Positions 51,671 through 60,692 of a stretch of 64,000 nucleotides of DNA are shown here, piece by piece. The translations under genes and the position numbers were made by a program. A model generated the notes under the pieces. That model did no database searches, had not been told where the DNA came from, and was given only the letters and a program-made list of their open reading frames with translations. This DNA comes from Flavisolibacter longurius (GTDB taxonomy: Bacteria > Bacteroidota > Bacteroidia > Chitinophagales > Chitinophagaceae). The stretch spans positions 1-64,000 of the forward strand of contig JACJGO010000015.1 of assembly GCA_014163555.1 (NCBI GenBank). Reading direction: 5' to 3'. Within the stretch, counting starts at the first letter, position 1, and each line of letters starts with the position of its first letter.

Positions 51671-52865
51671 CTGCCTTTTCTTTTGTTGGTTTGGTAATAC
51701 TTACCTCGTCAAGGGCCCGCTGAATACCTAGCTCCAGGCCACGCAGTTCGGCCAATCCACGCAGGCGGCCTATGGCACTGTAGCCAGGATACGTTTGCTT
51801 GTGCAGATCATCCAGCATCTGGTGACCGTGATCAGGACGCATAGGAATCGAAACCTGCCGCTTGCGCATCACCTGCACGATCTTTTTCACCACAGCATAC
51901 ATATCCACATCACCGGCCAGGTGATCGGCTTCAAAAAAATTGCCTTCGGCATCACGCCTGGTGGCCCGCAGGTGTAAAAAGTGAATGTGATCGCCCAGTC
52001 GCAGCACCATGCCTGCCAGGTCATTGTCTGGCCTTACGCCGTACGAGCCCGTACAAAAACAAAGCCCGTTGGCCGGTGAAGGTGCTGCTTCCAGCAATTC
52101 CACTGCATCCTTTTCGGTACTCACAATCCGCGGCAGGCCCAATATCGGGTAAGGCGGATCGTCGGGGTGAATGGCCATCTTCAGTCCTACTTCTTCTGCT
52201 ACCGGAACTACCTGTTGCAAAAAATAAAACAGGTGTGCCTTCAGCGTTGCCGCGTCAATGTCCTTGTATTCTTTTAAAGCGGTAAGAATCTGCTCTTCTG
52301 TAAACCGTTCTTCCGAGCCCGGAAGACCTAATAGTGTATTGCGATACAGGGTTTCTTTTTCAGCAGCCGTCATGGCCTCAAAGCGCCTGGCTGCATTTGC
52401 CATTTCTTCTTTGGTATAATCCGCTTCGGCACCGGGGCGCTTTAGCAGGAAAAGATCAAAGGCAATAAAGGCCGCTTTTTCAAAATAGAGAGCCTTGCTG
52501 CGGTCGGGCATTTCGTAGGTTACATCGGTACGCATCCAGTCGAGAATGGGCATAAAGTTGTAGGTCACCACTTTTAATCCGCAGGCCGCAACATTGCGTA
52601 ATGATTCCTTGTAGTTTTCGATGTGCCGTTGGTAATCACCTTTTTGTTTTTTGATGTCTTCGCTCACCGGCAACGATTCTATCACGGTCCAAGTTAAACC
52701 TGCAGATTCCACTTCAGCTTTGCGCTTATTGATCTCTTCTTTTGTCCATACCTCGCCTACCGGCACATGGTGCAGGGCCGATACCACGCCGGTACATCCG
52801 GCCTGTCTTATATCCCACAAACTAACAGGGTCTTTGGGTCCATACCAGCGCATGGTTTGTTCCAT
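51654..52865 (-). CDS. uxuA: Mannonate dehydratase
   Basis: The start at 52865 ([23 protein letters not shown]) matches the family N-terminus; the open frame extends 19 more codons to 52922. The protein of about 403 aa shows UxuA motifs [76 protein letters not shown] and [13 protein letters not shown]. It dehydrates D-mannonate to 2-keto-3-deoxygluconate. It overlaps the downstream SDR gene by 17 nt. With GH67 and CE15 in the window it closes the glucuronate branch of xylan use. Confidence 0.97.
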   Translation of the reverse strand: MEQTMRWYGPKDPVSLWDIRQAGCTGVVSALHHVPVGEVWTKEEINKRKAEVESAGLTWTVIESLPVSEDIKKQKGDYQRHIENYKESLRNVAACGLKVVTYNFMPILDWMRTDVTYEMPDRSKALYFEKAAFIAFDLFLLKRPGAEADYTKEEMANAARRFEAMTAAEKETLYRNTLLGLPGSEERFTEEQILTALKEYKDIDAATLKAHLFYFLQQVVPVAEEVGLKMAIHPDDPPYPILGLPRIVSTEKDAVELLEAAPSPANGLCFCTGSYGVRPDNDLAGMVLRLGDHIHFLHLRATRRDAEGNFFEADHLAGDVDMYAVVKKIVQVMRKRQVSIPMRPDHGHQMLDDLHKQTYPGYSAIGRLRGLAELRGLELGIQRALDEVSITKPTKEKADELIG

Positions 52866-53056
52866 TGCATACATCATCAGTTCAGATTTTATTGAATGGG
52901 AAATTTGCGTCACAAAATACAATAAAGCAGGACGTATTGTTTCAGTTTTCTGGGATAGGGCTGGATGGTGAGTAGTAATTGATGAGTGAGTAGTGAGTTG
53001 GAAGAAGCGAGTAGTCGGTTAGTATACGATGCGTTTTGCAAGCCCGGAGGGCTTGT

Positions 53057-53091
53057 AAAAAAAACCTCCTGACTATGCAGGAGGTTTTTTT
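53057..53091. terminator. Bidirectional intrinsic terminator
   Basis: AAAAAAAACCTCCTG (53057-53071) and CAGGAGGTTTTTTT (53078-53091) form a 13-14-bp stem with a 6-nt loop and T tracts on both strands. It would stop minus-strand transcripts from the GMC oxidoreductase gene after the heptanucleotide array. Confidence 0.85.
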
Positions 53092-53112
53092 ATCTTGTAC
53101 GATTTACATTTT

Positions 53113-53224
53113 AACCAATAACCAATAACCAATAACCAATAACCAATAACCAATAACCAATAACCAATAACCAATAACCAATAACCAATAACCAATAACC
53201 AATAACCAATAACCAATAACCAAT
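53113..53224. repeat. (AACCAAT)16 heptanucleotide tandem array
   Basis: Sixteen perfect copies of a 7-bp unit span exactly 112 bp and end on the base just before the stop codon of the GMC oxidoreductase gene (stop at 53225-53227). On the minus strand the unit reads ATTGGTT, so it forms the start of that gene's 3' untranslated region. No unit is degenerate, which points to recent slippage or homogenisation. The open frame through it is a repeat translation, not a gene. Confidence 0.97.
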
Positions 53225-54925
53225 TCAAATATTCATCTTCCTCAATTCCTTTACCGCATAGTCGCAGGCCCTTGCTGTCAGTGCCATATAGGTAACGGAT
53301 GGATTGACATAAGAACCCGATGTCATACATGAACCATCTGTGATAAAAACATTGGGCACTTCGTGCATCTGGTTCCACCCATTCAGCACTGATGTTTTGG
53401 GATCATGCCCCATTCTGGCCGTTCCCATTTCGTGGTTGGCGTTGCCGGGGAAAGATATACTGCCACTCACTTTAATATCGCGGTAACCTGCTGCCTGTAG
53501 TAACTCCTGTGCGGTTACAGCCATATCGGCATGCATGGCTTTTTCATTATCCTTGAATTCACAATCCACTACGATCATGGGCCGTCCCCAGGGATCCTTT
53601 TTATCCCTGTTCAGCGTAATGCGGTTGTCCTGGTAGGGTAAACATTCTCCATACGGCCCAAGACGGATCTGCCAGGAGCCCAATTCAGTTGTGGCTTCTT
53701 TCAGGGCAACACCAATCGGTGTATCACCTCCTGCCCGTCCCCGGTAGGCACTGCCGCCAATGTAGTAACCCCGTAAAAAACCGGGATGCTTTTCCGTTAC
53801 ATTGCGGAAGGTGGGTATAAAGATGCCGGTTGGCCTGCGACCATAATAATAGCTGTCTTCAAAGCCATCTACAGTTGCAGAGATACCTAAGCCCTTGTGA
53901 TGATCCATCAGGTTGCGACCTACCTGGTCGCTGCCGTTGCCAAGGCCATTGGGAAACCGGGACGAAACCGAATTGAGTAAAATAGCGGCCGTGGCTACCG
54001 TCGATGCATTGAGGAAAATGATTTTCGCATAAAAGGTTTCAGTCTTTTTTGTAGTGGTATCAATAATCTCCACACCCGATGCTTTCTGCTGCTTCTCATC
54101 GTATAAAACCTGGTTGACAAGGGCATGCGGTCGCACCGTCAGATTGCCGGTTGCATAAGCAGCCGGAATGGTGCTGGCATTGGTGCTGAAATAGGCACCA
54201 TACGGACAGCCGCGGTGACAAAGATCACGGGCCTGGCATTGGCCACGGCCTTTTACCGGCTGCGTAAGATTAGCCACACGGCCAATGATCACATGCCGGT
54301 CGCGAAATTTTTTCTCTATCTGTCCTTTAAAATGTTTTTCCACGCAGTTCATTTCAAACGGCGGCTGAAAATTTCCATCGGGCAGATGACTAATACCATC
54401 GCGGTTACCGCTGATGCCAACAAATCCTTCCACGAAATCGTACCAGGGCGCAAGGTCTTTGTAGCGAATGGGCCAGTCAACAGCAATGCCTTCTTTCCCA
54501 TTGGCCTCAAAATCGAGGTCGCTCCAGCGGTAGGAAGCCCGACCCCAGAGCAGGGAACGGCCACCCACTATATCGCCGCGAATCCAGTCGAACCGCTTCG
54601 CTTCTTCGTAGGGGTTTTGCTGGTCATCGATATAAAAATGTTTGGAGTCTTCGCGAAAGGAGTAATGGCGGCTTTGCACATAATTGTGAAGCTTTTCTTC
54701 ATTGGTAAGATTGAGGCGGTGCTCAAACTCCCAGGGCATTTTTGTGGCGGTGGGATAATCGCCGTGCTGCACCATGCGGCCGCGGTCGAGGAGTAAAACC
54801 TTCAGTCCTTTTTCGCAGAGTTCTTTGGCTGCCCATCCGCCGCTGATGCCTGAACCTACAACAATAGCATCGTACGTATTTTGCTGGGCTGCTTTTGTAT
54901 TAAGATTGGGTAAATCGCCGGGCAT
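53225..54925 (-). CDS. GMC-family FAD-dependent oxidoreductase
   Basis: The start at 54925 (MPGDLPNLNT) precedes the FAD-binding motif DAIVVGSGISGGWAAKELCEKG; the open frame continues to 54970. The protein of about 566 aa shows GGRSLLWGRASYRW, the Cys-rich CQARDLCHRGCPYGAYFS typical of the bacterial gluconate/sorbitol-dehydrogenase-like branch, and the C-terminal catalytic pair His in GNANHEMGTARMGHDP and Asn in GSYVNPSVTYMALTARA. No signal peptide is visible. Related proteins oxidise sugars or glycosides, often at C3. It lies about 100 bp downstream of a TIM-barrel gene on the same strand, which suggests a linked pathway. Confidence 0.92.
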   Translation of the reverse strand: MPGDLPNLNTKAAQQNTYDAIVVGSGISGGWAAKELCEKGLKVLLLDRGRMVQHGDYPTATKMPWEFEHRLNLTNEEKLHNYVQSRHYSFREDSKHFYIDDQQNPYEEAKRFDWIRGDIVGGRSLLWGRASYRWSDLDFEANGKEGIAVDWPIRYKDLAPWYDFVEGFVGISGNRDGISHLPDGNFQPPFEMNCVEKHFKGQIEKKFRDRHVIIGRVANLTQPVKGRGQCQARDLCHRGCPYGAYFSTNASTIPAAYATGNLTVRPHALVNQVLYDEKQQKASGVEIIDTTTKKTETFYAKIIFLNASTVATAAILLNSVSSRFPNGLGNGSDQVGRNLMDHHKGLGISATVDGFEDSYYYGRRPTGIFIPTFRNVTEKHPGFLRGYYIGGSAYRGRAGGDTPIGVALKEATTELGSWQIRLGPYGECLPYQDNRITLNRDKKDPWGRPMIVVDCEFKDNEKAMHADMAVTAQELLQAAGYRDIKVSGSISFPGNANHEMGTARMGHDPKTSVLNGWNQMHEVPNVFITDGSCMTSGSYVNPSVTYMALTARACDYAVKELRKMNI

Positions 54926-55023
54926 TGTGCTGAAATAATTTTCTGTTTGGATAAAAAAAGATACGTACACAACACTGCCAAATGGTTTTGCAGCGAAGCG
55001 TTCTAAGATAAGGAAAAGCAGTG

Positions 55024-55941
55024 CTAAATCTTCCTGAGCTGTGCTTTCATGGCTATTGGATAATGTGCCAGCGCCACTTCCGGCTCAGCAATCTCCGGGT
55101 GCCAGAGCTTTTCCCATTCAAAACTGTAATATCCCGCATAACCACCTTTTGCCAGTTCCGAAATTGCTTTGAAGATGGGCACATCGCCTTCACCCAGCAG
55201 GGTGTATTGCAGCTTGCCATTTACAAGTTTGGCATCTTTGATGTGTGTATGCCGGATATACGGCTTAAGCTGACGATAAACTTCCACCGGATCTTCTTTG
55301 GTAACTGTCCACATGTTGCTGATATCCCAAATCAGGCCAACCGATTGGTACGAAACACCCTGTATGATGTTGAGCAGGTCAGCGGTCCATACCACATCGC
55401 CATGGGTTTCCAAAAGAACGGTTACATTTTTGCCGGAAGCATAATCGCCAAGGGTTTTCAGTCCCTCTTTGATTAATTGCAGTGTGGCCTCCTTTTCCCG
55501 TCCCTTGGGAAAATTGTTTGGAAAAACTCTTACATAGGGGCAACGAATTTGCTGCGCCAAGTCAATAAAACGTTTGGCATCGGAAAGGTTTTTGGCACGC
55601 TCCTCCCCTTCAGTATGCAGGTTGGCCGAAGAGCCCAATCCCACAAATTGAAGCCCTTTTGCTTTCATCAGGGCCATCGTTTTTATACGGCTTTCGGTTG
55701 TACTGAATTCTGGACATTGAGGAAGGTCCATCTGCCGTTGCAGGCCTCGCATTTCAATACCGGAATAGCCATGCTTCACGGCAAAATCCGTGATCTGCTG
55801 AAAGCTCCAGTCGGGACAACCCAAGGTGGAAAAAGACAGGAGTGGCTTTTTTTGTGAAAAGCCGGCCAAAGGCCCCATGGTAAGGGAGGCCATTGCTAAA
55901 CTGGCATTGCGAATAAATTCTTTGCGGGTATAAGGTTTCAT
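55024..55941 (-). CDS. Exported sugar-phosphate-isomerase/epimerase-like TIM-barrel protein
   Basis: This 305-aa protein begins MKPYTRKEFIRNASLAMASLTMGPLAG, which resembles a Tat-like export signal with a single RK instead of RR. The body is an AP-endonuclease-2/xylose isomerase-like barrel: FAVKHGYSGIEMRGL, GLQFVGLGSSANLHTEGEE, ETHGDVVWTADLLN, GLIWDISNMWTVTKEDP, HTHIKDAKLVNGKLQYTLLGEGDV and YYSFEWEKLWHPE, with metal-ligand-type Glu, Asp, His and Glu. Exported members of this family often accompany GMC oxidoreductases in Bacteroidota. The reaction is unknown; isomerization or cleavage of an oxidised sugar is inferred. Confidence 0.85.
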   Translation of the reverse strand: MKPYTRKEFIRNASLAMASLTMGPLAGFSQKKPLLSFSTLGCPDWSFQQITDFAVKHGYSGIEMRGLQRQMDLPQCPEFSTTESRIKTMALMKAKGLQFVGLGSSANLHTEGEERAKNLSDAKRFIDLAQQIRCPYVRVFPNNFPKGREKEATLQLIKEGLKTLGDYASGKNVTVLLETHGDVVWTADLLNIIQGVSYQSVGLIWDISNMWTVTKEDPVEVYRQLKPYIRHTHIKDAKLVNGKLQYTLLGEGDVPIFKAISELAKGGYAGYYSFEWEKLWHPEIAEPEVALAHYPIAMKAQLRKI

Positions 55942-56136
55942 GTATAGTCAGTTGCCCGAACAAGTTACGACAAGCCCTGATTTTCCCAGAAACTGAACAT
56001 TTTTCAGAAAAATTAAGATTTATAAATAATAAAAACGTTTATTCCATACTGTTATAGAACTTGTCGGCTAAAAGCTTTTGTTCACAACGACACCGGTTTC
56101 TCGAAAAGCCCTAAGTTTGGCCTTTGACCAACTGTC

Positions 56137-57657
56137 TTGCATATGTTTTCACGATTCTCTTTTCTTTCGCCAATTTTCTTTCTATTCTTTTGTGCGGCCT
56201 GTAAAACAGCCAGGGTGAATACAACACCACCATCTACTGGCCCTAACGTTGAACGGGAGTTCCGGGCCGCATGGGTGGCCACAGTGGCCAATATCAACTG
56301 GCCCAGCAAACCAGGCCTGCCGGTTGACAGCCAGAAAAAAGAAGCCCTCCGGCTGCTGGACTTTTTAAAGGATAAAAACTTTAACGCTGTGATCTTCCAG
56401 GTAAGGCCGCAGGCCGATGCGCTGTACGAGAGTAGCCTTGAACCCTGGTCGTATTATCTTACCGGCACCCAGGGGAAAGCTCCGGACCCTTATTATGATC
56501 CGTTGCAGTTTTGGGTAGAAGAAGCCCACAACCGCGGTCTGGAGTTGCATGTGTGGTTAAATCCTTACAGGGCGCATCATAAATCGGGCGGCCCCGTTTC
56601 CGATCAGTCACTGGTAAAACGCAGGCCCGAACTGGTCGTGTACCTGAAAGACGGTTACTGGTGGTTCGATCCTTCGCTAAAGGAAACCAAAGCGCATTCC
56701 ACGGCGGTGGTCATGGACCTGGTAAAACGCTATGATATCGACGGTGTTCATTTCGATGATTATTTTTATCCCTACCGCGAATACAACAAAGGAGAAGACT
56801 TTCCGGACAGCACCAGTTATGCCGCCTACCAGGCTGGTGGTGGCAAACTGTCGCGGGGCGACTGGCGTCGCGACGCTGTGAATTCTTTTATTGAGAATTT
56901 GTACAGGGAAATCAAGAAAGAAAAAAAACATGTCAAGTTCGGGCTCAGCCCCTTTGGCATTTGGCGCCCCGGTTACCCTGAAGGCATTTGCTGTTTTGAC
57001 CAGTATGAAATTCTTTACGCCGATGCCAAAAAATGGTTGAACGAGGGTTGGATCGACTACTTCTCACCGCAACTCTACTGGCCCATCAACCGCATGGCTG
57101 TCAGCTATCCGGTGCTGCATGGCTGGTGGCGGGATGAAAACACAAAAGGTCGCCATCTCTGGCCCGGCATCAGCATTAGCGCCGATACCAGCGCCAAAAA
57201 TGTTACCGAGATCATGAGCCAGATTATGATCAACCGCGGCATGGTGCCGCAAAGCAAAGGTGTTATTCACTGGAGCATCGGGCAGGTATACCGAAACGAG
57301 AACATGCAAAAAGGCTTGTTGAACGGGCCCTATAAAAACAGCGCCCTGGTACCACCTTCTCCCTGGCTTGACAACCTGGCACCGGCCGCACCAATCGTGT
57401 CTGCTGAAAACAAGGGAGATTCCATTCAACTGGCATGGACAACTGTAAACGAGCCGAATGTTTTCCGCTGGGTGGTGTACACAAAATATGGAGCCAACTG
57501 GACCTACCGTATTCTGAACCGCGGCGACCGCAATCTATTGCTGCCCAAAGCCATTGCCAGTGGTTTGCAAAATGCAGCGCTACAGGCCTGGTCTGTAAGT
57601 GCAGTAGATCGCATGGGAAATGAAAGTACCCGAAAGGAAAACCGTGTTGGCAACTAA
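56137..57657 (+). CDS. GHL10-family (DigH/YddW-like) glycosyl hydrolase lipoprotein
   Basis: This 506-aa protein has a lipoprotein-like signal (FFLFFCAAC, then KTARVNTT). The GHL10 barrel runs over residues about 40-390: EFRAAWVATVANINWPSKPG, FNAVIFQVRPQADALYESS, EPWSYYLTGTQGKAPDPYYDPL, ELHVWLNPYRAH, DGVHFDDYFYPYREYN, FGLSPFGIWRPG and WIDYFSPQLYWPI. A C-terminal domain (about 410-500) resembles fibronectin type III. The E. coli member DigH cleaves denuded peptidoglycan glycans, so a cell-wall role is likely. It is monocistronic, with a terminator about 140 bp downstream. Confidence 0.9.
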   Translation: MHMFSRFSFLSPIFFLFFCAACKTARVNTTPPSTGPNVEREFRAAWVATVANINWPSKPGLPVDSQKKEALRLLDFLKDKNFNAVIFQVRPQADALYESSLEPWSYYLTGTQGKAPDPYYDPLQFWVEEAHNRGLELHVWLNPYRAHHKSGGPVSDQSLVKRRPELVVYLKDGYWWFDPSLKETKAHSTAVVMDLVKRYDIDGVHFDDYFYPYREYNKGEDFPDSTSYAAYQAGGGKLSRGDWRRDAVNSFIENLYREIKKEKKHVKFGLSPFGIWRPGYPEGICCFDQYEILYADAKKWLNEGWIDYFSPQLYWPINRMAVSYPVLHGWWRDENTKGRHLWPGISISADTSAKNVTEIMSQIMINRGMVPQSKGVIHWSIGQVYRNENMQKGLLNGPYKNSALVPPSPWLDNLAPAAPIVSAENKGDSIQLAWTTVNEPNVFRWVVYTKYGANWTYRILNRGDRNLLLPKAIASGLQNAALQAWSVSAVDRMGNESTRKENRVGN

Positions 57658-57796
57658 AGTACACAGCTAACTTTAGTTAAAAGCAATCAACAGAATTATA
57701 ACGGCGAGTAAACTCCGGTTCTATTTAGGAGAATACTGGACGCTAAGGCTTCCAGCAGCAGTATCAGAAAAACTATCCTGATCTTAAAAAATATCT

Positions 57797-57827
57797 TTTC
57801 TGCCGGTGTCCCTTGCACCGGCAGAAA
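57797..57827 (+). terminator. Intrinsic terminator after the GHL10 gene
   Basis: TTTCTGCCGGTG (57797-57808) pairs perfectly with CACCGGCAGAAA (57816-57827) around a 7-nt loop and is followed by TTTTG. The stem is 12 bp and GC-rich in its core. Confidence 0.85.
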
Positions 57828-58242
57828 TTTTGTGAACAAAAGGTTACTAACAAACGGCCGCAGTTTTCGGCACCTGTGCAACTATTGCCTAAACTTGTCG
57901 CATGAAACCAAACACGCCTGTTTTCACCTATTGTTTTCCGTTACCAACACCTCTGAAAGTTCCTGTCATACAATTTTCCATGTGCTGTTTGCGCCGGCAT
58001 TTTTATTATCCGCCTTCTTTCATCTTTCTGAATTAAAGCGGCCTTGTATTAACCTTCTTCATCAGGCATTCCGATGTACCTGAAGTCAACTGGTGCGCTT
58101 CCTTGTTGTGGTATTGGAGGCGATGATCTATACTTTATGATCAGTTAATAGAATAAACTGTAACGGAAACGCAGTACTATTTTCTGAAAGGAATCAAATG
58201 CTGCATTAGGAGATGGCGAATCCGGAGATGTCAATCCATAAA

Positions 58243-58268
58243 AAAAGCCGGCAGCACTGCCAGCTTTT
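58243..58268 (-). terminator. Intrinsic terminator after the slipin gene
   Basis: AAAAGCCGGCA (58243-58253) pairs with TGCCAGCTTTT (58258-58268) around a 4-nt loop; the one imperfect pair is a G-U wobble in minus-strand RNA. It is preceded by more A residues, giving a U tract on the minus strand, about 48 bp beyond the slipin stop codon. Confidence 0.75.
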
Positions 58269-58315
58269 GAAAAGAGATTTATAACAATACTTACCGGAAT
58301 TGTTTATTACAACCT

Positions 58316-59089
58316 TCAGGAGCCATTTTGTTTGTTCTCAACGAAATTGATAAACGGTTTCAGAATATCGATGGGCAAGGGGAAGATTGTAGTGGTATTG
58401 TTCTCACCGGAGATCTCCCGCAAGGTTTGCAGGTAACGCAAGGTTAACGCACTGGGTTGCTCACTCAATACCTTGGCCGCATCGGAAAGGCGCTGCGAGG
58501 CCTGGAATTCACCCTCGGCAGCAATTACCTTACTGCGGCGTTCCCGTTCGGCTTCGGCCTGGCGTGCCATTGCCCGTTGCATTTCCTGCGGAAGGTCGAT
58601 TTGCTTTACTTCCACCGTCGATACTTTAATCCCCCAGGGTTCTGTCTGGTGATCGATGATCTGCTGCAACCGCTGGTTGATCTTTTCGCGTTGGCTCAAT
58701 AAGTCATCGAGCTCAGATTGTCCTAGCACACTACGCAATGTGGTTTGTGATATTTGCGAGGTTGCCACGAGGAAGTTTTCTACTTCCACAATGGCTTTAT
58801 CGGGCTGGATCACCCGGAAATAGACCACTGCATTTACCTTGATGGAAACGTTATCTTGTGTGATCACATCCTGCGGCGGCACATCCATCACCACGGTACG
58901 CAAACTTACTTTCACCATCCGTTCAATAAAGGGCACTAACAGAATAAGCCCCGGTCCGCGAACACCTACCATGCGGCCCAGCCTGAAAACCACGCCCCGC
59001 TCGTATTCGGCGAGAACCCGGATACTGCTGGCCAAAACATAAAGAACAAGAACAACGATAACAACAAGTGATACAGGGATATTCTCCAT
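58316..59089 (-). CDS. Slipin/stomatin-like SPFH-domain membrane protein
   Basis: This 257-aa protein has one N-terminal membrane segment ([21 protein letters not shown]) followed by the SPFH/band-7 domain: [66 protein letters not shown] and [24 protein letters not shown] coiled-coil [17 protein letters not shown] and the C-terminal [10 protein letters not shown] complete the slipin pattern. Slipins form membrane microdomain scaffolds and are the standard partner of NfeD proteins, whose gene lies 90 bp upstream on the same strand. Confidence 0.95.
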   Translation of the reverse strand: MENIPVSLVVIVVLVLYVLASSIRVLAEYERGVVFRLGRMVGVRGPGLILLVPFIERMVKVSLRTVVMDVPPQDVITQDNVSIKVNAVVYFRVIQPDKAIVEVENFLVATSQISQTTLRSVLGQSELDDLLSQREKINQRLQQIIDHQTEPWGIKVSTVEVKQIDLPQEMQRAMARQAEAERERRSKVIAAEGEFQASQRLSDAAKVLSEQPSALTLRYLQTLREISGENNTTTIFPLPIDILKPFINFVENKQNGS

Positions 59090-59179
59090 AATAGTAAATT
59101 TTAAAATGCCTATGCTAAAAAATGCCTTTTGCTTTACTTGTATATTTTACAACGGCCACCTTACCTACGTTACAAGTTA

Positions 59180-60451
59180 TTATGCCTGTTCCACAAAAAG
59201 TGTCAGATCCCGAATGCCTGTTACCCTCACTTTTTGTCCTTTTTCAATGGTTCCGGAAATGGCTTCGGCCCGCCACATTTCGCCATGAATGGCGATCATT
59301 CCTGTCGGCTCCAGGGTTGCAATGGCTTCACCCACTTCACCAACCATGCCTTCAATGCCTGTCACCGGTTTTACATTCTGACCTTTTACCACCAGGGCAA
59401 TCAGCCAGAGAAAGAACAAGGCCGAAACGACAGTGACGGGAATGATCACACCCCAAGAAATGCGCATGACGCCCGAAATAGAATCGGGGCGGATCAGCAT
59501 CACCGACCCCAGGAAAAGGGCCACGGCTCCACCAATGCCCAACATGCCATAACTGGTTACTTTTATTTCGAGAAGAAATAAAATCAGTGCAAAAACTATC
59601 AGGGCCAAGCCGGCATAGTTAACCGGCAGCGTGTGCATAGCATAAAAAGCCAGTATCAGGCTGATGCCACCAATAACACCCGGGAAAATAGCGCCGGGAC
59701 TGTACAACTCGAACAGCAAGCCGTAAAAGCCAAGCATCATCAGGATGTACGCTATGTTGGGATCACTGATGGTATCGAGTAGTTTTTCTGCAAAACCCAT
59801 CTCTATCCTTTCCACCGTGGCATTGGCTGTTTGCAGGGTTTGATTGCCACCCGGCACCTCTACCACCCGGCCATTTATTTGTGTCAACAGTTCCTGCTCA
59901 TTGGTGGCTACCAGGTCCACAACCTTTAAACGCACGGCCTCTGTTTCGGAGATGGATACACTCTTTCGCACGGCGTCTTCTGCCCAATCAAGATTCCGCT
60001 GCCGCTTTTCAGCAATCGCCCGGATAAAGGCAACTGCATCGTTGGTGGCCTTTCCGCTCATGACCGAATCCATGCTGCCACCACTGCTTACGGGATGCGC
60101 CGCTCCAATGTTGGTAGAAGGCGCCATGGCCGCCACATGGGCTGCCATGGTAATGAACACGCCTGCCGAACCGGCATGTGCACCGCCTGGTGAAACATAC
60201 ACCACTACCGGCACCGGCGACTGCAATATATCGCTAACGATCACCCGCGTTGACTTGAGCAAACCACCAGGCGTATTCAGGTGGATCAACAGGCATGCAG
60301 CTTTTTCATCTGCAGCTTTATCTATTCCTTTTTTGATGAATGATGCCGATGCCGGGTTGATGGAGCCATCGATCCGCACCGAAACCACTTTCTGCGCGGA
60401 TAGCAGGAAGGGAAAGAAGAAACAACAAAAAAATAAAGACAGCCACTTCAT
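59180..60451 (-). CDS. NfeD-family membrane-bound ClpP-class serine protease
   Basis: This 423-aa protein has a signal peptide (LFFCCFFFPFLLSAQ), a ClpP-like protease domain (LIHLNTPGGLLKSTR; YVSPGGAHAGSAGVFITMAAH with the catalytic Ser in AGSAG; the Lys is expected in KRQRNLDWAEDAVRKS), four to six membrane segments (about 220-345) and a C-terminal OB-fold NfeD domain (GMVGEVGEAIATLEPTGMIAIHGEMW). This is the long NfeD1b-type. Such proteases cleave C-terminal regions of slipins, and the slipin gene follows 90 bp downstream. Confidence 0.94.
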   Translation of the reverse strand: MKWLSLFFCCFFFPFLLSAQKVVSVRIDGSINPASASFIKKGIDKAADEKAACLLIHLNTPGGLLKSTRVIVSDILQSPVPVVVYVSPGGAHAGSAGVFITMAAHVAAMAPSTNIGAAHPVSSGGSMDSVMSGKATNDAVAFIRAIAEKRQRNLDWAEDAVRKSVSISETEAVRLKVVDLVATNEQELLTQINGRVVEVPGGNQTLQTANATVERIEMGFAEKLLDTISDPNIAYILMMLGFYGLLFELYSPGAIFPGVIGGISLILAFYAMHTLPVNYAGLALIVFALILFLLEIKVTSYGMLGIGGAVALFLGSVMLIRPDSISGVMRISWGVIIPVTVVSALFFLWLIALVVKGQNVKPVTGIEGMVGEVGEAIATLEPTGMIAIHGEMWRAEAISGTIEKGQKVRVTGIRDLTLFVEQA

Positions 60452-60692
60452 ATGTTTGTTTCAGTTGCCTGTGAAAGCTCTCTAAATTACTGTTTTCCCT
60501 CCATATGAGGAGGGATGCCAAGAGTGGCAACTTATCACTGTCATGTAACGCTGTTCTATTCTTCTGCTTAGATGAAATCAGCGAAAAAAAGAATCCGGAT
60601 GAATTCATTACGAGATTATACAAACCATTTACAGGTGGGTGGCACTTCATTTGTTGCAACATAGCTCTGCACAAAAAGCAAAATCGTTTTGT

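Larger units (their letters stand above)
57658..58315. other. 658-bp intergenic region with two terminators
   Basis: It lies between the convergent GHL10 (+) and slipin (-) genes. It contains terminators at 57797-57827 and 58243-58268. An 83-codon ORF (57832-58083) begins in the first terminator's tail and has no family features. Nothing else was recognised. Confidence 0.5.

Noticed and set aside
53113-53224. CRISPR array
   Set aside because: The units are 7 bp, directly abutting and without spacers; no cas genes are present.
53073-53378. 101-codon frame with repeated LLVIGYW
   Set aside because: It is only the translation of the AACCAAT tandem array plus part of the GMC gene in another frame.
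57832-58083. 83-codon ORF between convergent genes
   Set aside because: It starts in the tail of a terminator hairpin, is Cys/His/Phe-rich without pattern and matches no family.
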